From JANMJD01 sp963828405 (lineage in GTDB: Bacteria; Actinomycetota; Acidimicrobiia; Acidimicrobiales; Ilumatobacteraceae): a DNA stretch of 64,000 bases. The DNA is taken from assembly GCA_963828405.1 (NCBI GenBank), contig CAWHEG010000031.1:1798001-1862000 (forward strand). The letters are read 5' to 3'. Shown piece by piece: positions 8,440-15,368 of the stretch. A program made the position numbers and the translations under genes. The notes below the pieces were generated by a model that was given only the letters and a program-made list of their open reading frames with translations, made no database searches and was not told the origin of the DNA. The stretch's first letter is position 1, and every line of letters begins with the position of its first letter.

Positions 8440-9174
8440 ATGATCGAGCATCACCTCGACATCGCCACCGCCGACGGGGCGATGAACGCCTTCGCGACCC
8501 ACCCGGAGGAGGGCGGCCCGTTCCCGGTGGTGTTCTTCTACATGGATGCCCCCGGCAAGCGCGAGGAACTCCACGACATGGCCCGCCGTCTGGCCACCAC
8601 CGGCTACTACGTCGTGCTGCCCAACCTCTACTACCGCACCACTCGTGAGTTCAACCTGTTCGCCGGCAACGGCGAGACGCGCCGCCAGATGTTCGGGCTG
8701 ATGACGCAGCTCACCGACTCGCTGATCACCTCGGACACCGAGGCGATGTTCGCCCTCGTCGATGCCGATCCTCGTGCGGATGCCTCCCGCGTGGGGTGCC
8801 TGGGCTACTGCATGAGCGGCCCGTTCGTCCTGGCGGTCGCCGGGACGTTCCCCGATCGCATCCGCGCCGCAGCGTCGGTGTACGGAGTGCGGCTGTTCGG
8901 TGAGGATTCACCGGCCCACCTCGCCGAGCGGGTGCGAGGCGAGCTGTACTTCGCCTGCGCCGAGATCGACGAGTACGCCCCCGGGGAGATGATCGACGGA
9001 CTCGAGGCGCACCTCGCCGCCGTCGGCGCCAATGCCCGCGTCGAGCGGTATCCGGGGACCCATCACGGCTTCGCCTTCCCCGGCCGGGGCGAGGTCTACA
9101 GCAAGCCCGATGCCGAGCGTCACTGGGAACGTCTCCATCGCCTGTTCGACCGCAACCTGCGGGACCGGCCGTGA
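8440..9174 (+). CDS. Dienelactone hydrolase family protein
   Basis: This alpha/beta hydrolase has 244 residues. The nucleophile Cys124 lies in GYCMSGP, Asp177 in CAEIDEY and the His in THHGFAF (208-209). That gives the Cys-Asp-His triad of dienelactone hydrolases rather than the Ser of lipases. The family hydrolyses dienelactones from chlorocatechol cleavage, but many members act on other lactones or esters. It follows the MDR gene by 10 nt and precedes a VOC-fold protein, which together suggest a small degradative operon. Confidence 0.87.
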   Translation: MIEHHLDIATADGAMNAFATHPEEGGPFPVVFFYMDAPGKREELHDMARRLATTGYYVVLPNLYYRTTREFNLFAGNGETRRQMFGLMTQLTDSLITSDTEAMFALVDADPRADASRVGCLGYCMSGPFVLAVAGTFPDRIRAAASVYGVRLFGEDSPAHLAERVRGELYFACAEIDEYAPGEMIDGLEAHLAAVGANARVERYPGTHHGFAFPGRGEVYSKPDAERHWERLHRLFDRNLRDRP

Positions 9175-9255
9175 CGCCGGCGGCGCGGGCACGGCACGCC
9201 CGACCAGATCGACGGCGCGGCGAGTGCGCCCCGCAGACCACCCGGAGGTGACCAC

Positions 9256-10197
9256 ATGTCCGACCAGAGGTCCGACGAGGAGCCAGCGCTGAACCCGGGT
9301 CGACGGTTCCTGCACGTCTGCTACTGCTGCGACGATGCCGATGCGGTGACCGACTTCTTCGTCGAGGGGTTGCACATGCGGGCGACGATGCGCACGCCGA
9401 TGGAGGTCTCCGACGGCGAACTGCTCGGCATCGACGGCGAGATCGAGAGCTGCGCCTCGTTCGTCTACGACCAGCGCGGCCCGCGGGTGTCGCCGGCGAT
9501 CGAGGTGCAGGGCTGGGCCGCCCCGAAGGTCGTCGGCGTGCCGTCGATCGATCCGTTCCGGGTGGGGATCAAGGCACTCGGTTACGCGGTGCCCGACCTC
9601 GACGCGGTCGAGGCGCGCCTCGTCGGGCTGGGCTGCTCCGTCGTGCACCGCGGCGCGTCGCCCTTCGCCGACGACTGGCTGACCGTGTGCGATCCGACCG
9701 GCGTGCTGCTGGAGCTGGTCGGATCGCCCGAGCTGGCCGAGGGGTCGACCCGGCTGCGCCATCTGCGAATCACCTGCACCGACCTGGCGACCTCGCTCCC
9801 GTTCTACGAAACCCTCGGCTTCGCCGTCATCGAATCGGGTGGACTGCTCGAAGCGGCGTTCGCCGGCCACGACGACCCGGTCGACGGTCGGTTCGTGCGC
9901 CTGCGCCTTCCCGACGAGCCCTTCGAGATCATCATGATCCAGTGGCTCGACCCCCCGTCGCACGGCCGGCACTACCCCCAACCCAACCATGCCGGGATCT
10001 ACCGGGTGGCGCTCGGCGTCGACGACACCCGGGCCTCCAAGGCGGCACTCGAGGCCGTCGGGCTGGTCTTCGACCGTCACGCCCGTGAGGTCGAACTGAA
10101 GGGCACCCCCGTCCCCGACATGTGGATCACCTTCATCAGTGACCCCGACGGGATCCCCTACGAGTTCGTACAGCGCCCCCGCTCCGCCTTCCGCTGA
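9256..10197 (+). CDS. VOC (glyoxalase/dioxygenase) superfamily protein, two domains
   Basis: This 313-residue protein contains two vicinal-oxygen-chelate modules. The first covers about 15-165 (FLHVCYCC, DPTGVLLELVG) and the second about 170-310 (LRHLRITCTD, ISDPDGIPYEFVQ). Each ends with the D-P-x-G-x-x-x-E metal-ligand strand. Fused VOC pairs occur in extradiol dioxygenases and related lyases. The reaction is not identifiable, but the neighbouring dienelactone hydrolase fits ring-cleavage chemistry. A strong GGAGGTG lies 6 nt before the ATG, unlike the leaderless genes around it, consistent with an internal operon position. Confidence 0.82.
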   Translation: MSDQRSDEEPALNPGRRFLHVCYCCDDADAVTDFFVEGLHMRATMRTPMEVSDGELLGIDGEIESCASFVYDQRGPRVSPAIEVQGWAAPKVVGVPSIDPFRVGIKALGYAVPDLDAVEARLVGLGCSVVHRGASPFADDWLTVCDPTGVLLELVGSPELAEGSTRLRHLRITCTDLATSLPFYETLGFAVIESGGLLEAAFAGHDDPVDGRFVRLRLPDEPFEIIMIQWLDPPSHGRHYPQPNHAGIYRVALGVDDTRASKAALEAVGLVFDRHAREVELKGTPVPDMWITFISDPDGIPYEFVQRPRSAFR

Positions 10198-10237
10198 GTC
10201 GCCGGGCGGGGCGGCCGGGGACCCGCCGGGCCTCGGC

Positions 10238-10243
10238 TAGCTT
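10238..10243 (+). promoter_or_regulatory. -10 element of the class IV aminotransferase gene, leaderless
   Basis: TAGCTT lies 6 nt before the ATG at 10250, with no Shine-Dalgarno sequence between. Confidence 0.55.
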
Positions 10244-10249
10244 TCCCGC

Positions 10250-11158
10250 ATGGCTGAGGCATCCGACGGCATCGCGTACATCAACGGCTCCTACTGCCCG
10301 GTGGGGGAGGCATCCGTACCGCTGCTCGATCCCGGGTTCACCCGCGGCGACGCGGTGTACGACACGGTGTCGGTGTGGAAGGGCAACTTCTTCCGGCTCG
10401 ACGACCACATCGAGCGGTTCTTCCGCTCCTGCGCCAGCAACCGGCTGTCGCCACCCGCCGGCCCCGACGAACTGAAGGCGATCCTCGCCCAGTGCGTGCA
10501 GCGCACCGGCCTGGAGAACGCGTACGTCCAGATGCTCTCGACCCGCGGCAAGTTCCCCTCGACGACGGTGCGCGACCCCCGGCTGTGCACGAACACGCTG
10601 ATGACCTTCGCCATCCCCTACATCTGGATCATCCAGCCGGCCCGCCAGCTCGAGGGCATCGACCTGGCCGTCGCCGTCGGCAACCGGCGGGTCCCACCCG
10701 AGTCGGTCGACCCGAGGATGAAGAACTTCAACTGGCTCGACCTGCAGCGCGGCCTGTTCGAGGGGCTCGACCGCGGGGCGGACACCTCGGTGCTGTGCAC
10801 GCCCGACGGCCGGCTCTCCGAGGGGCCCGGATTCAACCTGTTCGTCGTCCGCGACGGGCGGATCTCGACGCCCCGGGGCAATGCCCTCGAAGGGATCACC
10901 CGCCGCACGATCCTCGAGCTGGCCTCGATCGTCGGCATCAAGGCCGAGGAGCACGACCTCGCCGTCGACGACCTGCGCTCCGCCGACGAGGCCTTCCTGA
11001 GCTCGACGGCCGGCGGTGTGATGCCCGTGGCGACGGTCGACGGTCGGCCGCTCGGCCACGGTCCCGGGGCCGGGCCGATCTCGCTCCAGCTACGGGCCGA
11101 GTACTGGGAACGGCGCGAGGCGGGCTGGCTCGCCACCCCTGTGGCCATGCTCGTCTGA
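10250..11158 (+). CDS. Fold-type IV PLP aminotransferase, (R)-amine transaminase-like
   Basis: This PLP-dependent transaminase of the branched-chain/D-amino-acid family has 302 residues. The PLP lysine is Lys158 in DPRMKNFNW and the cofactor glutamate is Glu191 in LSEGPGFN. The phosphate-cup segment LEGITRRT and the STAGGVMP motif near residue 252 follow. The run RRVPPESVDPRMKNFNW and the STAGGVMP/TVDGRP pattern resemble (R)-selective amine transaminases such as the Aspergillus terreus enzyme more than IlvE. The active-site loop AYVQMLSTRG differs somewhat, so the substrate remains open. The gene is convergent with the Eis-like gene. Confidence 0.85.
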   Translation: MAEASDGIAYINGSYCPVGEASVPLLDPGFTRGDAVYDTVSVWKGNFFRLDDHIERFFRSCASNRLSPPAGPDELKAILAQCVQRTGLENAYVQMLSTRGKFPSTTVRDPRLCTNTLMTFAIPYIWIIQPARQLEGIDLAVAVGNRRVPPESVDPRMKNFNWLDLQRGLFEGLDRGADTSVLCTPDGRLSEGPGFNLFVVRDGRISTPRGNALEGITRRTILELASIVGIKAEEHDLAVDDLRSADEAFLSSTAGGVMPVATVDGRPLGHGPGAGPISLQLRAEYWERREAGWLATPVAMLV

Positions 11159-11180
11159 TCGGCTCGGCCGACCGGTTCCG

Positions 11181-12392
11181 TCAGAACCAGCTCGCCGACC
11201 AGGGTGGCGACGGCCAGCCGAAGGCGACGGTGGCGGCGGCGACGGCACCTGCGGTGTGTTCCGAGGCCAGTCCGGCCTCGGCGAGGATCGAGAGTGGATG
11301 GCCGCCGAACAGGATCGCGCCGAGGCTGGCCATCGGGAGGGTGAGGTCGGGCAGATCGCCGGTGGACGTGCAGGTCGCCCCGGCCGGGTCGGCGTCGAGC
11401 CGGTAGCGGCCGCCGCTCAGACCGAGGGGATCGACGACCTCGATCACGAGCCCGGCCGGCGCCTGGTAGCTGCGGTGCTCGAGGCAGGCGGCGACATCGA
11501 GCGGACGGGCCCAGACGAAGTCGTTACGTTCGGTCTGTCGCAGATCGCGACCATCTGCCAGCCACCACATCAGCCGTTCCCCGACCGCGCGGTCGGGCGC
11601 CTTGACGGTGGTGATCCAGTCGATGCCGCACAGGTACTGCCACAACTGGAGCTCGGTCGCCGGGTCGGGGGCGATCAGTTCGGCGACGGTGAGCACCCCG
11701 GCGGGTTGACGGCCGTCGAAGTCACCGCTGATCGCGTAGCGGGCGTACCCGCCAGGCACACCGTCGCCGTCTCGGCAGATCACCCGGAAGTCCTTGCGCG
11801 GTGAGCTAGCCGGGCCGAGGATCGACGTCCGCCAGACGAAGGCGTCGCGATCGATCTCGCTGGCGTGGATCGCCTGGTGGCGGTCGTAGATGCCCGGGGC
11901 TTCGCGGCACAGGGTGTCGCCGTCGACCAGTTCGACGGTGCCGGCCCCCTGCGCCGTCCAGCGGGCGGCCGCCTTGAGGGTGTACGTGGCGTGTTCCGTG
12001 GCCGGGCCGAACCCGAAACGCCCGTAGATCGGCCACTCGGCGGCGATCAGGGTGGACAACGGTTCCCCTGACTCGCGAGCGGAGCGCAACGTGCTGGTGA
12101 TCATCTCGCTCATCAGGCCCCGCCGGCGATGCGTCGCCCGGGTGGTGACGGCGGTCAGCCCGCACGACACGATGGAGGCGCCACCCGGCATCGTCGTCAG
12201 CAGCGGCAGCGACCGGACCGTGGCGACGATCGCCTCGTCATCGAGGGCGGCCCACCACCGTCCGGCGATCCACCGCTCCCGGAGGCGTTCGAGGTCGGCG
12301 GCGTCGATCGTCGGCTCGTGGAAGCCGGTGGCGACGGCGCGGCCGTAGTCGTCGACCCGATCCTGATCGATCGCCCGGATGAGGATGCCCAT
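11181..12392 (-). CDS. Eis-like GNAT N-acetyltransferase
   Basis: This 403-residue protein has the Eis architecture. An N-terminal GNAT domain contains the acetyl-CoA motif RATHRRRGLMSEM, followed by YGRFGFGPAT. A second degenerate GNAT unit and a sterol-carrier-like C-terminal domain follow (LPDLTLPMASLGAILFGG). The C-terminus ends in F, as in Eis proteins, where the terminal carboxylate takes part in catalysis. Eis enzymes acetylate aminoglycosides or protein lysines at several amines. The ATG at 12392 is chosen over an in-frame one 60 codons upstream because the -10 element sits 6 nt before it and the family length then fits. Confidence 0.88.
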   Translation of the reverse strand: MGILIRAIDQDRVDDYGRAVATGFHEPTIDAADLERLRERWIAGRWWAALDDEAIVATVRSLPLLTTMPGGASIVSCGLTAVTTRATHRRRGLMSEMITSTLRSARESGEPLSTLIAAEWPIYGRFGFGPATEHATYTLKAAARWTAQGAGTVELVDGDTLCREAPGIYDRHQAIHASEIDRDAFVWRTSILGPASSPRKDFRVICRDGDGVPGGYARYAISGDFDGRQPAGVLTVAELIAPDPATELQLWQYLCGIDWITTVKAPDRAVGERLMWWLADGRDLRQTERNDFVWARPLDVAACLEHRSYQAPAGLVIEVVDPLGLSGGRYRLDADPAGATCTSTGDLPDLTLPMASLGAILFGGHPLSILAEAGLASEHTAGAVAAATVAFGWPSPPWSASWF

Positions 12393-12398
12393 CCGGCC

Positions 12399-12404
12399 AG
12401 GGTA
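12399..12404 (-). promoter_or_regulatory. -10 element of the Eis-like gene, leaderless
   Basis: On the minus strand TACCCT lies 6 nt before the ATG at 12392. Confidence 0.58.
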
Positions 12405-12501
12405 CGTTGGCGTGACTCGGCCGGCACGGCGAATTGCGTGGCCTCGGTGCCCGCCCCCGGCCGGCCGAGGCCGAGCAGACGACGATGGGGGAGACGTGAC
12501 G

Positions 12502-13467
12502 ATGGCAGAGAGCATCCCGACGGTGGGCGACCCGCGCTTCGAGCCGAGGTACCAGGAGATCGCTACGTTCATGCGGGCGCCCTACCGCCCGGATCTCGCC
12601 GGGGTCGACATCGCCCTCTACGGCGTCGCCTACGACGGCGGTGTGACCAACCGGCCCGGGGCACGTCACGGCCCTCGCGAGATCCGCAACCAGTCGTCGA
12701 TCAACCGGGCGATGAACCACGCCACCCGGGTGAACCCCTACGAGCTGGCGTCGATCGCCGATGTCGGCGACGTCAGGTTCGCCGAGGTCTTCGACATCGC
12801 CGCGGTGATGGGCGACATCGAGGACTTCGTCCGGCGGATCATCGACGCCGGGGCGGTGCCGCTGGCCGCCGGGGGCGACCACTCGATCACGTACCCGATC
12901 CTGCGCGCCCTGGCCACCCCGCAGGCACCCGTCGGGATGATCCACATCGATGCCCACACCGACACCTGGGGACCGTTCCGCGGCTGCAAGTTCCACCATG
13001 GGGCGCCGTTCCGCCTCGCCGTCGAGGCCGGCGTGCTCGATCCCCGCCGGACGGTCCAGATCGGCATCCGCGGCGGGCAGAACTCCGCCGACACCTGGGA
13101 CTACTCGCTCGATGCGGGGATGCGGGTGATCTTCATCGAGGAGTTCGAAGACCTCGGTGTCGCCGGCGTCGTCGCCGAGGCCCGGCGCGTGGTCGGCGAC
13201 GGTCCCACCTACATCACCTTCGACGTCGACGGCCTCGACCCGGTGTACGCCCCGGGGACCGGGACGCCCGAGGCGGGTGGGATCACCACCCGCGAGGCGC
13301 TGCGGATGCTGCGCGGGTTCCGGCATCTCGACCTGATCGGCGGCGACGTCGTCGAGGTGTCGCCACCGTTCGACCCGTCGGGGAACACCGCCCTCGTCGG
13401 CGCCACGATCATGTTCGAGCTGCTCTGCCTGCTCGCCGAGTCACGCCACGAACGCCTCGCCGGCTGA
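12502..13467 (+). CDS. Ureohydrolase (agmatinase/guanidinobutyrase/guanidinopropionase-like)
   Basis: This 321-residue arginase-family enzyme hydrolyses a guanidino group to urea and an amine using two manganese ions. The ligand motifs are GGDHS (124-128), DAHTD (150-154) and FDVDGLDP (around 241-247). The loop TWGPFRGCKFHHGAPFR resembles guanidinobutyrase and guanidinopropionase rather than arginase. A GGGGGAG at 12486-12492 precedes the ATG by 9 nt; a GTG at 12496 is an alternative. The next genes are an SsuD-like monooxygenase and a glutamine amidotransferase, in the same direction. Confidence 0.9.
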   Translation: MAESIPTVGDPRFEPRYQEIATFMRAPYRPDLAGVDIALYGVAYDGGVTNRPGARHGPREIRNQSSINRAMNHATRVNPYELASIADVGDVRFAEVFDIAAVMGDIEDFVRRIIDAGAVPLAAGGDHSITYPILRALATPQAPVGMIHIDAHTDTWGPFRGCKFHHGAPFRLAVEAGVLDPRRTVQIGIRGGQNSADTWDYSLDAGMRVIFIEEFEDLGVAGVVAEARRVVGDGPTYITFDVDGLDPVYAPGTGTPEAGGITTREALRMLRGFRHLDLIGGDVVEVSPPFDPSGNTALVGATIMFELLCLLAESRHERLAG

Positions 13468-13524
13468 GCCCGACGGCGAGGCGTCCGGCGGCCGTCGCCC
13501 GAGCCACCCGGGATGCCCGGGCCA

Positions 13525-13530
13525 TAAGGT
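13525..13530 (+). promoter_or_regulatory. -10 element of the ssuD-like gene, leaderless
   Basis: TAAGGT lies 6 nt before the GTG at 13537. Confidence 0.58.
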
Positions 13531-13536
13531 GTCTCG

Positions 13537-14652
13537 GTGCTCGCCATCCACTGGTTCCTGCCGACGGGGGGTGATTCGCGCGACGTGCTGCCCTCGGGCC
13601 CGGCCCCACATCGCCGGGCACCGGACATCGGCTACCTCGCCCAGGTTGCCGGGGCGTGCGACGAGTTGGGCTTCGAGGCCGTGCTCACCCCGTGCGGGAC
13701 GGGCTGCGAGGACGCCTGGTTGACGACGGCCGCGCTGCTCGCCCACACGACCCGGCTCAAGTTCCTCGTCGCCTTCCGCCCGACGCTGCTGTCACCGACG
13801 CTGGCGGCCCAGATGGCCTCGACCTACCAGCGGATCTCCGGCGGGCGGCTGAAGATCAACATCGTCACCGGCGCCGAACCGGCCGAACTGGCCCGATTCG
13901 GCGTCTGGGAGGACAAGGAGACGCGTTACGAACGCACGGGGGAGTTCATCCGGGTGATGCGGGCGGCGTGGTCGCCGACCCCGTTCGACCACACGGGCGC
14001 GCACTACCGCGTCGAGGGTGCGACGACCCGCGAGATCCCCGACCCGATTCCCGAGGTCTACTTCGGCGGCGCGTCGCCCGAGGCCGAGCGGGTCGCTGCC
14101 GAGCAGGTCGACGTGTACCTCGCCTGGGGCGAGCCGCCGACCATGGTCGCCGAACGGGTCGAGCGCATGCGCTCACTGGCCGCCGCCGCCGGGCGCACGC
14201 TGCGCTTCGGGATCCGGTTCCACGTGATCGCCCGGCCGACGGCCGAGGAGGCCTGGGCCGAGGCGGATCGGTTGCGGGCCGGGATGGACGAGTCGTCGAT
14301 CGCCGCCGCCCGGGCGGACTTCGACCGGACGCAGTCCGTCGGTCAGCGCCGCCAGGCCGAGTTGGCCGCCGGTGCCCGCGATGCCGGGCGGATGGAAATC
14401 TCCCCCAACGTCTGGGCAGGCATCGGCATGATCCGCGGCGGTGTGGGCACCGCCCTCGTCGGGTCGTACGGCGAGGTCGCCGACCGCATCGAGGAGTACC
14501 GGTCGCTCGGCTTCGAGGAGTTCATCCTCTCGGGATACCCGCACCTCGAGGAGGCCTACTGGTTCGGGGAGGGCGTGATGCCGATCCTGCGCCGACGAGG
14601 TGCCCTCGCCCCGCTTGCCCGGGCGGCCGCGCCGGTCTTCTCGTTCAGGTGA
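13537..14652 (+). CDS. ssuD: FMNH2-dependent alkanesulfonate monooxygenase-like LLM protein
   Basis: This 371-residue luciferase-like flavin monooxygenase aligns in order with SsuD: IHWFLPTGGDSR at the start, FLVAFRPTLLSPTLAAQMAST in the middle, then GRLKINIVTG and the EVYFGGASPEA segment. SsuD cleaves sulfite from alkanesulfonates using reduced FMN from a separate reductase. No reductase or sulfonate transporter gene lies beside it. The GTG start matches the conserved N-terminus and the leaderless promoter. The amidotransferase gene starts 7 nt after its stop, so both are probably one transcript. Its exact substrate is inferred from family only. Confidence 0.88.
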   Translation: MLAIHWFLPTGGDSRDVLPSGPAPHRRAPDIGYLAQVAGACDELGFEAVLTPCGTGCEDAWLTTAALLAHTTRLKFLVAFRPTLLSPTLAAQMASTYQRISGGRLKINIVTGAEPAELARFGVWEDKETRYERTGEFIRVMRAAWSPTPFDHTGAHYRVEGATTREIPDPIPEVYFGGASPEAERVAAEQVDVYLAWGEPPTMVAERVERMRSLAAAAGRTLRFGIRFHVIARPTAEEAWAEADRLRAGMDESSIAAARADFDRTQSVGQRRQAELAAGARDAGRMEISPNVWAGIGMIRGGVGTALVGSYGEVADRIEEYRSLGFEEFILSGYPHLEEAYWFGEGVMPILRRRGALAPLARAAAPVFSFR

Positions 14653-14659
14653 GGCGACG

Positions 14660-15364
14660 ATGCGTATCGGCTTGCTGATGGTCGGCCACGTCGACCCGCA
14701 GAGCCAGTTCATCGGCGGCGACTACCCCGAGTTGTTCGGGGCGATCCTCGAGCCGCTCGGCGTCGACCTGGTCCGTTACGACCTCGACGACGGCCGGTTC
14801 CCCGACGCTGTCGGCGAGTGCGACGGCTGGCTGTGCTCGCCGAGCCGCCTGTCCACCTACGACCCGGTCGACTGGCTCGCCGATGCCGAGGAGCTGCTCC
14901 GGCGGATCATCGCCGCCGAGTCGCCCTACGTCGGCGTGTGCTTCGGCCACCAGCTCCTCGCTCAGGCACTGGGGGGACGGGTCGAGAAGTCCCCGCACGG
15001 CTGGGGTGTCGGCGTGCGCGACTACGAGGTGATCGAACCTCGGCGTTGGATGACGCCCCGCCGGGACCGCTTCGCCCTGATCGGCAGCCATCAGGACCAG
15101 GTCGTGGCCCTACCCGACGGCGCGGAACTGCTGATGCGTTCCGACTACTGCCCCTACGGCGGGTTCGCCGTCGGCGAGCGGGCGTGGACGGTTCAGGTCC
15201 ACCCCGAGTTCACCGCCGAACTGGCCGACCACCTGCTGGCCGGGCGCGTCGAGTTGATCGGCGCCGACCGCGTGGCGGCGGCCCGGGCCTCGCTCGACCG
15301 CCCGACCGACCGCCATCACGTCGCCCGGTGGATCGCCGAGTTCTTCGGCTGGGCCAACCGCTGA
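14660..15364 (+). CDS. Class I glutamine amidotransferase-like protein
   Basis: This stand-alone class I (triad) amidotransferase of 234 residues has nucleophile Cys94 in GVCFGHQLLA and His181-Glu183 in QVHPEF. It resembles GuaA-type amidase domains and gamma-glutamyl hydrolases of polyamine pathways (PuuD/YcjL type). No synthetase domain is attached. It begins 7 nt after the SsuD-like gene, within the ureohydrolase cluster, so hydrolysis of a gamma-glutamyl amine is one plausible role. It is convergent with the magnesium ATPase gene, 4 bp away. Confidence 0.85.
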   Translation: MRIGLLMVGHVDPQSQFIGGDYPELFGAILEPLGVDLVRYDLDDGRFPDAVGECDGWLCSPSRLSTYDPVDWLADAEELLRRIIAAESPYVGVCFGHQLLAQALGGRVEKSPHGWGVGVRDYEVIEPRRWMTPRRDRFALIGSHQDQVVALPDGAELLMRSDYCPYGGFAVGERAWTVQVHPEFTAELADHLLAGRVELIGADRVAAARASLDRPTDRHHVARWIAEFFGWANR

Positions 15365-15368
15365 TCGA

